61,656 nucleotides of DNA. Origin: Singulisphaera sp. GP187. GTDB lineage: Bacteria > Planctomycetota > GCA-002687715. A program made the position numbers and the translations under genes. Location: positions 1-61,656 of the forward strand of contig CAMDTN010000010.1 of assembly GCA_945907755.1 (NCBI GenBank). Direction: 5' to 3'. Under the pieces are notes generated by a model. That model was not told the DNA's origin, searched no databases, and saw only the letters and a program-made list of their open reading frames with translations. This document shows, piece after piece, positions 28,042 through 37,117 of this stretch (position 1 is the first letter of the stretch; every line of letters starts with the position of its first letter).

Positions 28042-29415
28042 ATGAACCGTTCACTCCTGCTCTTGGCATTTCTTCTCGCAGCCTGCGCCAGCCCGCAGCG
28101 CGAGGCCGCATGTGGCCCGTTAGTCACTTCCCCGCGCTCACCAAGCATTGAGGCAGGCCCAGCCGATTTCGACGACAGCACCATCGAGAATCTGAGCCTC
28201 GAGCGCACGCGCGAACTCGCACTGCTACGCAGTCCGAGCGCAGCCGCAGCCTACGCAGCAGTACTGCGCGCCGAGGCACGCATCGAAGAAGCCCGCGCGC
28301 TGTTTAGGCCCACCTTCAGTTTGGGCACCACTGGCACCTTGAATGACAAAGAGGCCAGCTTCGACTTGCCTGGCGCGGGCACCGTCACCACTCGCCAGCA
28401 GTGGCAGCAGGTGTGGACAGCCTCCAGCAGCATTTCACTTTTCGATTTCGGCCGCGACCGCGCCGCGCTTGCAGCAGCACGCATGGAAGCCGACGCAGCC
28501 TCGCTAAATGCCCGCAGCGCACGCCAACGCCTCTTGCATGATGTCACCGTGGCGTGGCACCGCGTGCACGCGACCAGCGCCAACGTGATCGTCAGCGAAG
28601 AGACGCTCCGGATGGCAGAAAAACAACTCGAGGACGCGAGTGCATGGGTCGAAGCGGGCAAGCGCACGCGCGACACCATGCTCACAGCAGGTGTCGACCA
28701 ACTCGCGCGCCGTCAGGACTTGATGGTTGCGCGGAACGCGCGGCGGCAGGCGCTGCGAGTGCTGAACATCTTGCTGTGCCGCCCGCCCGACGCGAGCACC
28801 ACGCTGGCAACGACCAACGCTCCGCCCCCTGCACAGGAACAACTGCAGCACATGTTTGAAGCTGCAAGCAAGAACAACCCTGCCCTGCTGGCCCTGCGTT
28901 TTCGCCGCGCGGCCCTAACCCGTTCGAGAGAATCCAGCGAGCGGAGTGCGTGGCCTGAGTTGACCCTCAACACAACCGCCACCCGCGACAGCAGCGCCAG
29001 TTTTGGATCTTCGCCAGAATCGGCGCAGGCTGTGTTCAGCTTTAATTGGCTGGCCATTGATGGCGGACGCCGCGCCGCCCGCTCTGCGGGTTTGAGTGCT
29101 GAGCTGATGGAGTTGAGGGCGCAAGAACTGCTGCTGTTGCAGCAACTGGAAACCGACCTTTCGCGCGCAGTGTTGGACCTAGACGAAGCGCGCTCTGCGG
29201 CGCACATCGCCGACCAGAGCGTGCAGGCAGCAACCGAGAATTACCGTCTCGTCAATGAACGTGCCGAAGCCGGCACCCTCAGCGCCCGCGAAGTATTAGA
29301 AGCGCGCCGCACCTTGGCCGCCGCACGCTACGCGGGGACAGAAGCAGTGTTCCGTCAGCACACTGCCCTCGCTTGGATCGAAAGCCTCACGGGCTCGGCG
29401 CTGGCCGCGAACTAA
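28042..29415 (+). CDS. TolC-family outer-membrane efflux lipoprotein
   Basis: A 457-residue protein with a lipoprotein signal (MNRSLLLLAFLLAAC; lipobox LAAC, lipidated Cys at 15). It has two homologous helical halves typical of TolC/OEP proteins, with RTRELALLRSPS and later a similar second repeat including EAGTLSAREVLEARRTL. It would form an outer-membrane channel for a tripartite pump, but no membrane-fusion or inner-membrane pump gene is next to it. The ATG has a GGGAG box eight bases upstream. Its last 29 nt overlap the convergent glycosyltransferase gene. Confidence 0.88.
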   Translation: MNRSLLLLAFLLAACASPQREAACGPLVTSPRSPSIEAGPADFDDSTIENLSLERTRELALLRSPSAAAAYAAVLRAEARIEEARALFRPTFSLGTTGTLNDKEASFDLPGAGTVTTRQQWQQVWTASSSISLFDFGRDRAALAAARMEADAASLNARSARQRLLHDVTVAWHRVHATSANVIVSEETLRMAEKQLEDASAWVEAGKRTRDTMLTAGVDQLARRQDLMVARNARRQALRVLNILLCRPPDASTTLATTNAPPPAQEQLQHMFEAASKNNPALLALRFRRAALTRSRESSERSAWPELTLNTTATRDSSASFGSSPESAQAVFSFNWLAIDGGRRAARSAGLSAELMELRAQELLLLQQLETDLSRAVLDLDEARSAAHIADQSVQAATENYRLVNERAEAGTLSAREVLEARRTLAAARYAGTEAVFRQHTALAWIESLTGSALAAN

Positions 29416-30517
29416 GCACCTGCCGATAGACATCCGCGTGAGCGCGTGCGCTTGCCTCCCATGAATACTCCTGCGAGCGTTGCAAGGCCCGCGTGCACAG
29501 TTGCGCGCGCGCCGCATCATCGTGCAGCAAATGCTGCAGCACATGCGCAAGGTCGTTGGCATCGCCTGTACGGAAAGACCGCGCGGCGTTCCCACACACT
29601 TCGGTCAGCGCTGCGTCGTCGCTAATCACTAACGGCTTGCCCGAAGCCATGGCTTCCAATGCCGGCAACCCAAAACCCTCAAGCCTTGAAGGCACCACCA
29701 CCACTTCTGCTTCGCGATACAAGTCCGGAAGGTCTTCTCGTGCGACATAACCCGGCAGAATAAGCAAGCGATCGTCGATGCGAGCGGCGCGCAGCGGCGC
29801 GCGGATTTCGTTTTCGTCCATCAGTGCTTTGCCGCACATCACCAACTGCAAGTTGGAATTGCCTGCGGCGCGATGCATGCGCACAAAGGCTTCCACCAAG
29901 ACCAGTGGATCTTTGCGTTGCCGCAATGTGCCCACCCAAAGGAGGTATGGGCCTGGAGCAATGCCGTAGCGATCGCGACGAAGGGGCAAGCCGAAGCCCC
30001 GAAAATCTGGGTCTACCCCGTGAGCGATGACGGTGACGCGAGGGGCCACATTGGGCTCCACTGTCAGCAACGCCAACCGGGTGGCTTCGCTGGGAACAAC
30101 GATGTGCTGGGCAGCGCGCAGCGCATGCAACAAGCGCAGCCGATTGCGCGAAAGGCGCCCCGTGTGGCCCGTCTCGCCGTGCATCGGCACATCATGAATC
30201 GTCGCCACTCGCAGGGCGCTCGTGCGGAACGGCAGCGCGGCGACGGGTGCATGCAGCAGTGCAACGCCAAGGCGCTTCAGCGCACGGGGCATAGCACCTT
30301 CACGCCAAACCGCGCGAGGAAACAGCGATGGCACTTCCACGATGCGCACTTGCGGCCCAGCAGCCGGCGCCGGCCGCCCAGGGCGAATCAGCACCACGAA
30401 TTGCAAGTCCGGCGCGACTAACGGCAACTGCTCCACAAGACGGCGCGCATAGCGCTCGACGCCGGTTTCCGGCTGAATCTCGAGGCAGGACAAATCCAAT
30501 CCAATCACTGCTGTCAT
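29387..30517 (-). CDS. GT4-type glycosyltransferase
   Basis: A 376-residue GT-B enzyme of the glycosyltransferase 1/GT4 family. It shows IHDVPM and VVPSEAT in the acceptor domain, YLLWVGTLRQRKDPLVLVEAF at the start of the donor domain, and the nucleotide-sugar motif VPSRLEGFGLPALEAMASGKP with the EX7E arrangement. It probably adds a sugar to a surface glycan in the cytoplasm. The start overlaps the HAD gene stop (ATGA), so the two are likely co-translated. The donor and acceptor are unknown. Confidence 0.9.
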   Translation of the reverse strand: MTAVIGLDLSCLEIQPETGVERYARRLVEQLPLVAPDLQFVVLIRPGRPAPAAGPQVRIVEVPSLFPRAVWREGAMPRALKRLGVALLHAPVAALPFRTSALRVATIHDVPMHGETGHTGRLSRNRLRLLHALRAAQHIVVPSEATRLALLTVEPNVAPRVTVIAHGVDPDFRGFGLPLRRDRYGIAPGPYLLWVGTLRQRKDPLVLVEAFVRMHRAAGNSNLQLVMCGKALMDENEIRAPLRAARIDDRLLILPGYVAREDLPDLYREAEVVVVPSRLEGFGLPALEAMASGKPLVISDDAALTEVCGNAARSFRTGDANDLAHVLQHLLHDDAARAQLCTRALQRSQEYSWEASARAHADVYRQVLSSRPAPSP

Positions 30518-31188
30518 CCGATCACCTCCGCAACGAAGCGATCCACAGGAACGGCTGGCGCGTAAAGATGATGCGCGCCAAGCCGCACGAGTTCGGCAGC
30601 AGCGTCCGCGGCGGCGATACCCACCGCGATGATGCCGTTGTCGCGCGCAGCAAGAATGTCACTAGCGGCATCGCCGACATGACAAATCCGGTCGCGTCCA
30701 AAGCTGTGCCCTTGTTGGCTTTCCGCTCGCGCAATGGCCGAGCGCACCAAGGCGGCACGGTCATGGCTTTCGCAGCCAAACGCGCCCAGTTGAAAGTGCT
30801 CATTCAAACCTGAAGGGGCCAGCTTGATGGCAGCGGCACGGCGCACATTGCCGGTGACAAGGCCCAGCGTCACATGGTTCATGCCCGAAAGACGATGCAC
30901 GAGTTCGACCATAGCGGGCTCAGCACAATCGCCGCGTTGGTTGACCTCGCGCTCCAAGTGGGCCAAGTAGCGCTCCTCCACGGCAGGCGCGTCGGCGTTG
31001 CTGCGGCCCGCCAATTGCAGCCCTTCCCGAAAAATCTCGCGATCGGTGCGCCCAGTGAAACTGACACCGTCGAAGGTGTTGGGGCACCCAAAGAGTTCCC
31101 CAAAAGTGAGTGACAACGAACGGCGCCCGAGACCGCTAGGGCGCAGGAGCGTGCCGTCGATGTCGAAGAGCGCAAGAAACGGCTGCAT
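30514..31188 (-). CDS. HAD-superfamily phosphatase (phosphoglycolate phosphatase-like)
   Basis: A 224-residue HAD hydrolase. Motif I is FDIDGTLL (nucleophile Asp), motif II lies in LGLVTGN, and motifs III/IV are in ICHVGDAASDILAA. The cap between residues 15 and 90 is helical, as in Gph/PGPase. The substrate is uncertain. The gene is coupled to the glycosyltransferase by a 4-nt overlap, which hints at a role in sugar-phosphate metabolism. Confidence 0.85.
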   Translation of the reverse strand: MQPFLALFDIDGTLLRPSGLGRRSLSLTFGELFGCPNTFDGVSFTGRTDREIFREGLQLAGRSNADAPAVEERYLAHLEREVNQRGDCAEPAMVELVHRLSGMNHVTLGLVTGNVRRAAAIKLAPSGLNEHFQLGAFGCESHDRAALVRSAIARAESQQGHSFGRDRICHVGDAASDILAARDNGIIAVGIAAADAAAELVRLGAHHLYAPAVPVDRFVAEVIG

Positions 31189-31275
31189 CGGGTCGAGATG
31201 CTAACGCGCAAGCGCGCTTGCGGAACTCGTGCCTGTTTCCATAGCCGCAATGCGTAGAATCGTGCCCACACCGCC

Positions 31276-33639
31276 ATGCGCATCTTGTTAACCGGAGCCA
31301 CCGGATACTTGGGGAAACACTTGCTGAACCGCTTCCTTGCGGACGGGCATGAAGTGTCGGTGTTGGTGCGTCAAGCGGCCCGCCTGAGCTCTGAGCACAG
31401 CGCTGGCGTGCAGGTGATTGCCGCAGACTTGGTCGATGCCGTCCCGGCAGCCGCACTCAATGGGCTGAGCTGCGATGTGCTGGTGCACGCGGCCGCTGAA
31501 ATCCATCCCGAGGTTGGGTTAGCACGCATGATGGCCGTGAATCGAGACGGCACCATCCACGCGATCAAGGCGGCTGCCCGCATGCTGACGCGGCGCGTCG
31601 TGCTGATTTCGTCCTTAGAGGCCGCAGGCCCTCGCTTGTGGTCTGACGGCGAGGTTCATGAAGACAGCGCTCCAGCGCCTGTCAGCGAATACGGCCGCTC
31701 CAAGTTAGCCGGTGAAGCCGCCGCAGCAGATCTCACAAGACTGCTCGGGCTGGAGCTCGTGGTGCTGCGCCCAGGAAATATTTACGGCGAGGGTGCAACC
31801 GGCATCGCGCGCAGTGTCGTGGCAGCGTATGGCGCCGATCACGAGCAGCTACGCGTCGAGTGGGCCAACCACCGTTTCCAACCAGTGCATGTATTGGATG
31901 TGGTGCAGGCCTGCGTGCTCGCACTGCAACAAGGCGACGGAGTGTTCAGCATCACCGACGGACACCGACCTTCAGTCGGCGACCTCGTTGAAGACGCTTT
32001 GGAAGTGGCTTCATGGCGTTCGCTGCGTCCGCCCCCGCTGGTGCGGCCGCCAATGCCGACGCCTTCCGCGGAACGCATTCACTACCGCTACCGCTTGGAC
32101 CGTGCGTGGAATGTTCTTGGATTTGTGCCGCGCTTCTCGTTCCGTACAGGTCTTCTGGATCTCGTAGACCAATTGGGTTTCGGGCTACCCCGCTTGGATG
32201 TGTCCACAAGCGGCGGCAAGTTGTTCACACTGCTGCTGAACACGCCCTGCGAGCACATCCACCTCAATCGCGACATGGGCGGCGGAATGGGGTTTGTGCA
32301 TGGCAATGCCGACCGCTTCCCACCTCTCGACTTGCTCTACTTGGGCACCACCTTGAAACGCAAGGGTTGGCCTGTGGTGCTGGTGGATGGCGGCATCAAT
32401 CCGTTGCAGCCCACCAATGTCTGCCACCTCGTGAACAAAGAGGGCATCCGCGCCGTGGTGGCCGAAGTGAACCTGCCAACTTTCGAGCATGACTTGGTGT
32501 TCTTGCGCTCGCTGAAGCGCTTCACCTCAGCGCGCATCGTGGCCAAGACATCGCTCACCGAATTGCATTTCCACGAGCGCCTACTGCGCGAAGGTGAAGT
32601 CGATTTCGTGCTCACCGGCGAATGCGATCTGACCATTGACCAAGTGCTGTTGGGGTTGGATGAACGCGGCACCGTTCGATTGAAGCAGGGCGTTCTTCAT
32701 GCAGTGCCCGAAGAGAAGCTGACCGACCTTAGTCTGCTGCCGATTCCAGATCGCAGTCTCTTGGCGCACTCTCCGTACAGCTACAGCTTGTTGCCCACGG
32801 GCTTCACCACGGTGCAATCCAGCCGCGGTTGCCCCTATTCCTGTGGGTTCTACTGCCCCTATCCGCTAACTCAGGGACGCACCTTTCGTGCGCGCCCTGC
32901 AGCGCACGTGGTTCAAGAACTCGAAGATTGCTGCGCACGCGGACTGCACAGTGTGCTGTTCCGCGATGCCACTTTCACGCTGGACAAGGCGCGTGTGATG
33001 GAGATCTGCCGCTTAATCGTCGAGCGCAAACTGCAACTGAGCTGGTGGTGCGAGACGCGCATCAACTGCTTGGACGACAAAGTGCTTGAGGCCATGGCCG
33101 CCGCCGGATGCCGTGGCATCAGCTTCGGCATCGAAAGCGGCGACGACGAAGTGCTGGCGCGCGGTGCGAAACAGGGCGTGGATGTGCAGCGCATACGGCG
33201 CGTGCTACTGCAAACCGCTGCCGCTGGAATCCACTCACATCTGCTGGTGGTGGTGGGACTGCCGGAAGAAACCCGCGCGAGTATCGCCCAGACCTACGAT
33301 CTACTCACCGAACTGCCCGCTAGTACGCTTGGAGTCACTGGCATCACGCCGTTCCCCGGGACAGCGCTGTGGAAGACTGCCATCGAACATGGTTGGGTGC
33401 TGGATGTGAATTGGGAGCACTACGGCGGCAATCACACCGTTATGCGAACTGACAATTTGTCTCCTGAGGACATTCGCTTCGCAGGGCAGATGCTCTATGA
33501 CGGCTTTTGCATGACGCGCGCCGATAGCACTGCCGATGCGGCCGCGCGTAGCGCACACCGCGCAAAGCTGGGAGCTTGGGTGACGCAAGGGCTTACGCCC
33601 GTTGCGCCGATAGCAGGATCGGCCCCCAGCCCCGCTTAG
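31276..33639 (+). CDS. SDR epimerase / B12-type radical SAM fusion protein
   Basis: A 787-residue fusion. Residues 1-310 are an extended SDR of the NAD-dependent epimerase type, with GATGYLG (7-13) and the catalytic Y139-x3-K143 (YGRSK). Residues about 320-500 look like the cobalamin-binding-type domain of B12 radical SAM enzymes (NTPCEHIHLNRD, FPPLDLLYLGT), but the DxHxxG cobalamin ligand motif is not visible. Residues about 500-750 are a radical SAM domain with cysteines C519, C523 and C527 (CPYSCGFYC), then GISFGIESGDDEVLARGAK. I read the DNA at the motif and the CX3CX3C spacing is real in this sequence. The reaction is unknown. The neighbouring glycosyltransferase and phosphatase genes suggest a glycan or lipid modification. 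Confidence 0.85.
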   Translation: MRILLTGATGYLGKHLLNRFLADGHEVSVLVRQAARLSSEHSAGVQVIAADLVDAVPAAALNGLSCDVLVHAAAEIHPEVGLARMMAVNRDGTIHAIKAAARMLTRRVVLISSLEAAGPRLWSDGEVHEDSAPAPVSEYGRSKLAGEAAAADLTRLLGLELVVLRPGNIYGEGATGIARSVVAAYGADHEQLRVEWANHRFQPVHVLDVVQACVLALQQGDGVFSITDGHRPSVGDLVEDALEVASWRSLRPPPLVRPPMPTPSAERIHYRYRLDRAWNVLGFVPRFSFRTGLLDLVDQLGFGLPRLDVSTSGGKLFTLLLNTPCEHIHLNRDMGGGMGFVHGNADRFPPLDLLYLGTTLKRKGWPVVLVDGGINPLQPTNVCHLVNKEGIRAVVAEVNLPTFEHDLVFLRSLKRFTSARIVAKTSLTELHFHERLLREGEVDFVLTGECDLTIDQVLLGLDERGTVRLKQGVLHAVPEEKLTDLSLLPIPDRSLLAHSPYSYSLLPTGFTTVQSSRGCPYSCGFYCPYPLTQGRTFRARPAAHVVQELEDCCARGLHSVLFRDATFTLDKARVMEICRLIVERKLQLSWWCETRINCLDDKVLEAMAAAGCRGISFGIESGDDEVLARGAKQGVDVQRIRRVLLQTAAAGIHSHLLVVVGLPEETRASIAQTYDLLTELPASTLGVTGITPFPGTALWKTAIEHGWVLDVNWEHYGGNHTVMRTDNLSPEDIRFAGQMLYDGFCMTRADSTADAAARSAHRAKLGAWVTQGLTPVAPIAGSAPSPA

Positions 33640-33694
33640 AAGCCTTTCAGTCCAAGACCTGCGCTGCCGATGAGGATTTCGGAGCCATCACCCA

Positions 33695-34057
33695 ATGGAA
33701 GCCAAGCAACCCTCCCTCGAGTTGTTATCCGCACGCCGCCACCAGCGCTACAACTGCAACATTCCTGTGAGCTGGCGTTTGCTCGAGCGCAACCAGGCTG
33801 GCGAGTCGCGATTGATCAACTTGGGCCTTGGCGGTGCCTGCGTTGAACTCCCAAAGGTCGTCACTGGCCCGGAAACGCTGCAAATCACCATCCCGCTTGA
33901 GGACGGCACGATGCTCACGCTCAAAGGCAGAACCATCTGGTCCAGCGGTGACGACGAGTCGCAGCCCTGTCGCACAGGCATCCAGTTCATCCGCATGGAC
34001 GACCCCGAGCGCCGTGCTCTCGACGCGCTGTTGCGGCGCTTGATGAAGTCCGACTAA
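33695..34057 (+). CDS. PilZ domain protein
   Basis: A 120-residue single-domain protein. The RRHQRY motif matches the RxxxR part of the cyclic-di-GMP site. The second part, LINLGLGGACVEL, keeps N-x-G-x-G-G but lacks the usual serine of D/N-x-S-x-x-G. Nucleotide binding is therefore plausible but weaker evidence than usual. It follows the fusion gene by 55 nt on the same strand and may be co-transcribed. Confidence 0.85.
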   Translation: MEAKQPSLELLSARRHQRYNCNIPVSWRLLERNQAGESRLINLGLGGACVELPKVVTGPETLQITIPLEDGTMLTLKGRTIWSSGDDESQPCRTGIQFIRMDDPERRALDALLRRLMKSD

Positions 34058-34064
34058 GCGCCGT

Positions 34065-34871
34065 TCAAGAAGCTGCGCACATCGCCCCGCCCCTCGCAGC
34101 AGCGAGCAACGGCGTGGCGCGATCTTGCAAGCTCAGCCGCCGTGTGAATCTGCTGCGTTCGCCCAAGGCGGCAACCATCGCTTGGCGCACATGCTCGGTC
34201 GTGTTGTTCTCGCGTGACAGATGCGCCAACACTAGTTCTTGTAGCTGCGGCCCCGCATGCTCGGCGATGGCCCGCGCAGAATCAGCGTTATTCATGTGCC
34301 CCGTGCGGCCGCCTACGCGCGCTCGCAGCCATGGCGGATACGGGCCGCGCTCCATCACGGCAGAATCGTGGTTGGCTTCCATGATCAAAGCCGTGCAGCG
34401 CCGTAGAGCCGCCGCCACTGTCGCGTCCACATGCCCGAGGTCTGTGAAAAAACCCAGTGTCGCCGTGCCGCAGTGCACCAAGAAGCCCACCGGGTCCGCT
34501 GCGTCATGAGGCTTCGCCACGGGCTCGACCAACATCGGGCCCACGCGCACGGGTGTGGTGCCAAGTTCGCGGCAAGGCAACCCCGCCACGCGCTGTTCGC
34601 ACTTGCGCTGCGTGCCCGCATTGATCCACACCTCCGCGCCGGTGCTCTGCGCGACACGAGCCACATGCTGCACATGGTCGGCGTGTTCGTGCGTGATGAA
34701 CAGTGCCGCTGGCTTCAGCGTCACACCACAGGCCGCCATGCGTTCTGCTGTAGCGCGCGCACTCAACCCAGCGTCCAGCAACAAGCTGGTGTTGCCCGCC
34801 TGCACCAGCACACAATTGCCCGCGCTGCCGCTGCCTAACACCGAGAAGAAAAGTTGCTCGCTCGCTGACAC
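34065..34871 (-). CDS. MBL-fold metallo-hydrolase, YycJ/WalJ-like
   Basis: A 268-residue metallo-beta-lactamase-fold protein. It begins with FFSVLGSGSAGNC, which is the family N-terminus, and has ITHEHADHVQ as the metal motif. Later ligand regions are FFTDLGHV and EANHD, followed by the RTGHMNNADSA stretch typical of the YycJ group, related to exonuclease-like MBL proteins. A GTG at 34871 gives the family-like start. A GTG at 34952 would extend it into the divergent rhomboid gene. Confidence 0.85.
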   Translation of the reverse strand: MSASEQLFFSVLGSGSAGNCVLVQAGNTSLLLDAGLSARATAERMAACGVTLKPAALFITHEHADHVQHVARVAQSTGAEVWINAGTQRKCEQRVAGLPCRELGTTPVRVGPMLVEPVAKPHDAADPVGFLVHCGTATLGFFTDLGHVDATVAAALRRCTALIMEANHDSAVMERGPYPPWLRARVGGRTGHMNNADSARAIAEHAGPQLQELVLAHLSRENNTTEHVRQAMVAALGERSRFTRRLSLQDRATPLLAAARGGAMCAAS

Positions 34872-34944
34872 GCCGGCGTTGTACAAGCCTCCACTGCGAG
34901 CGTCAACGCGCACCAGCGCCTGCAACAGCAGATACAGTTGGCGC

Positions 34945-35952
34945 GTGAACACTCACGACTTCCCGCGCCTCGGACGCTTCACGCTGCGCATCCCCGCGCT
35001 CAACCTCATTCTGCTTGTCACTGGGCTGTTCTTTCTAGGTCAAGTGATGCTTGATCGCACCGTGAACGCATCTATGGCCGGCGGCGGTTTTGCCGGCAGC
35101 GAGATCAGCGGCGCCACCTGTTGGGCGCTTGGGTCCAGCAGCGTGCGTTCGTTGCAAAGCGGCGAGCCCTGGAGGTTGGTGGCCTGCGTGTTCTTGCACG
35201 GCGGTTTGCTGCACTTTTTGATGAACGCGTTTTCGCTGTGGCAACTAGGCCGGGCAGTGCAAGACCTATTCGGCGGCACCCGGCTTCTCGGCGTTTATCT
35301 GGCCACCGGCGTTGCTGCGGCCTTGGTTTCGGACGCTTGGTGCGCGCTGAGTGGCTCCAGCGCGCCGAGTGTGGGTGCGTCCGGAGCAGTGTGCGGCCTG
35401 ATGGGGCTATTGCTGGCTCACATGCGCCGTCGCAACGACATCGTGGCGCAGCACGTGGGCAAGCAACTGATTGGTTGGGCGGTTGTCAACGCTGTTATCG
35501 GAATGCTCATTCCCAACATCAACAACGCTGCCCACGCCGGCGGGTTCTTCGCTGGTTACGCAATCGACTGGCTCATCGAAGGCAAGCACTCGCGCAAGGT
35601 GGCGCGCCAAACCGTCGCGTGGACCACTGGGCTAACGGTCCTCTGCATTGCAGCGCTGCTGTGGGCCGGTGCCGGCGCGAACAGCCGTGCTCACAAAGTG
35701 CAGCGCATCGGCGCCGCGTTGCTCACTGCCGATGCGGTCTTCGGAGACGGCTACGACGCCAAGACGATGTTGCCATTGGCCCAAGAGTTGGAAGAGGCTT
35801 CTGAAGGAACGTCATTCGCAGCAGAGGGCGCGCACGCTGCCGCAGTCATTCGCCTACGCTCTCGCCAGCGCGATGTGGTGACAGCCTTGCAAAAGCTGTA
35901 CACGGCTGCATCGCAGGATTGCGCGCAAGACCTGCTCCACGACTCACGCTGA
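34945..35952 (+). CDS. Rhomboid-family intramembrane serine protease
   Basis: A 335-residue membrane protein. The catalytic serine is S146 in GASGAVCG and the catalytic histidine is H197 in AHAGGFFAGYAI. The FLHGGLLHFLMNAFSLWQLG segment is the conserved loop and helix before the active site. Several hydrophobic segments span residues 12-265. A soluble, charged C-terminal tail of about 80 residues follows. The start codon is probably GTG and has no good ribosome binding site, so it is uncertain. Confidence 0.9.
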   Translation: MNTHDFPRLGRFTLRIPALNLILLVTGLFFLGQVMLDRTVNASMAGGGFAGSEISGATCWALGSSSVRSLQSGEPWRLVACVFLHGGLLHFLMNAFSLWQLGRAVQDLFGGTRLLGVYLATGVAAALVSDAWCALSGSSAPSVGASGAVCGLMGLLLAHMRRRNDIVAQHVGKQLIGWAVVNAVIGMLIPNINNAAHAGGFFAGYAIDWLIEGKHSRKVARQTVAWTTGLTVLCIAALLWAGAGANSRAHKVQRIGAALLTADAVFGDGYDAKTMLPLAQELEEASEGTSFAAEGAHAAAVIRLRSRQRDVVTALQKLYTAASQDCAQDLLHDSR

Positions 35953-35970
35953 AGCACGCATCAAAAGGCC

Positions 35971-36002
35971 GGGCTCCGAAGGTCACATGACCATCGGAGC
36001 CC
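35971..36002. terminator. Bidirectional hairpin between convergent genes
   Basis: GGGCTCCGA pairs with TCGGAGCCC over 9 bp; inside, across an A-A mismatch, GGTC pairs with GACC around ACAT. On the minus strand a CTTTTG run follows after two bases. It separates the rhomboid gene (plus) from the zinc-finger/TPR gene (minus). Confidence 0.7.
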
Positions 36003-36106
36003 GTCCCCTCGATCTCCGCCAGACTCCCCTGCCATCAGAAACCAACCCCGTGTCAGTCCCCGATAAAGTCCAGCGGCTCTTATTCCATCTTGCCCCTGCG
36101 GGCGCT

Positions 36107-36149
36107 CCGCACCGAAGTGCGGCGGTTGTGTCCACTTAGAAATGGACAC
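36107..36149. other. Two further hairpins in the convergent intergenic region
   Basis: CCGCAC-CGAA-GTGCGG (36107-36122) and GTGTCCA-8 nt-TGGACAC (36128-36149) stand next to each other. Neither is followed by a T-run on the plus strand. They may be transcript-end structures for the minus-strand gene, whose stop codon lies 35 nt to the right. Confidence 0.5.
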
Positions 36150-36183
36150 CGGCGCAGGAAAACGGCGAAGAAAAAAGATTGGC

Positions 36184-37110
36184 TTAGACGCCCAAGCCGA
36201 GTTGCGCAGCAAGTCCCGACTGGCGCACGACTTCCAGCACTGGCTTGTTGCTGGGCAGGCCTAAGTCTTGCAGCAGGCGTGTGCGCCCACCGCCTTCTTG
36301 CAGCAAGGCTTCGGCATGGAGTGCGGCCTTGGCTGCATCGTTAGGCGCCCCGCGCAACAAGCGCATGTACAAGGCTGCGAAGCGCCCAAAGTAGGGGTCG
36401 CGCCCGTCCTCTTCGGACAGCAAGATCGAACGTTCGGCAGAGCGCACCGCACGATCCAAGTCGCCCTTGTGCTTGAACACATAGGCCAAGTTGCAGTGAG
36501 CGAAGGCGCGGGCGTGCTGGGCTCCTGAAGGGTCGCTCAGGACTTTCAAGAAGGCTGCTTCTGCTGCGGCGAACTCTTCGCGCTGGTAGTGCAGAACGCC
36601 CAGCCAGTTCCACGCCTTGTCGTGATAACGACAAGCCAAGGTAGTGATGCGCCTGAACAAAGCCATGGCCAGTTCCAGACGCCGCTCGCGGCGGTCTGCG
36701 GTGGCCATGAGTTCACTGCGCACTTCTTCGAGATCCACACCTGAGATGCGGGTAGAGCCGGTGAAATCTTCGGCATCGCCCAACAAGCCGTCACTGGCGC
36801 TCAGGTTCTCAGCAGCGGTGCCGCCGCCGGCCTCGGTGATGCGCACGTTTTCGGTTTCGCTGCTGCCGGGCTCATCACGAATCAGGGCGCGCGCTAAGTT
36901 CAGCACCGCCAACGCGAGTTCGTCGATGGTCTCGCGCAGATAAGTGGACTCTGGTAATTCGACCGTGTGAAAGAAACGCGTCAAGCGCTCGCGGCACTGC
37001 ATGCACTCACCAGCGTGCGCGCTGATCTGTTCAAGATCCATGCCGGCCTTAGAGCCCGCATCTAAGAAGGCATCTAAGTACCTTCCAACGGTGTCACACC
37101 CAACGGTCAT
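36184..37110 (-). CDS. Zinc-finger (anti-sigma-like) TPR protein
   Basis: A 308-residue protein. The N-terminus has H32-x3-C36-x2-C39 (HAGECMQC), the zinc-binding anti-sigma signature. It also has helical segments that match TPR-type repeats (about 150-260: KAWNWLGVLHYQREEFAAAEAAF in parts and AFAHCNLAYVFKHKGDLDRAVRSAE in parts). I see no membrane segment, unlike the anti-sigma factor at 16854-18128. It starts 7 nt after the sigma-like gene, with a GAGGG box in that gene's end. The likely role is as partner of the sigma-like factor. Confidence 0.75.
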   Translation of the reverse strand: MTVGCDTVGRYLDAFLDAGSKAGMDLEQISAHAGECMQCRERLTRFFHTVELPESTYLRETIDELALAVLNLARALIRDEPGSSETENVRITEAGGGTAAENLSASDGLLGDAEDFTGSTRISGVDLEEVRSELMATADRRERRLELAMALFRRITTLACRYHDKAWNWLGVLHYQREEFAAAEAAFLKVLSDPSGAQHARAFAHCNLAYVFKHKGDLDRAVRSAERSILLSEEDGRDPYFGRFAALYMRLLRGAPNDAAKAALHAEALLQEGGGRTRLLQDLGLPSNKPVLEVVRQSGLAAQLGLGV

Positions 37111-37117
37111 TCAGCCC

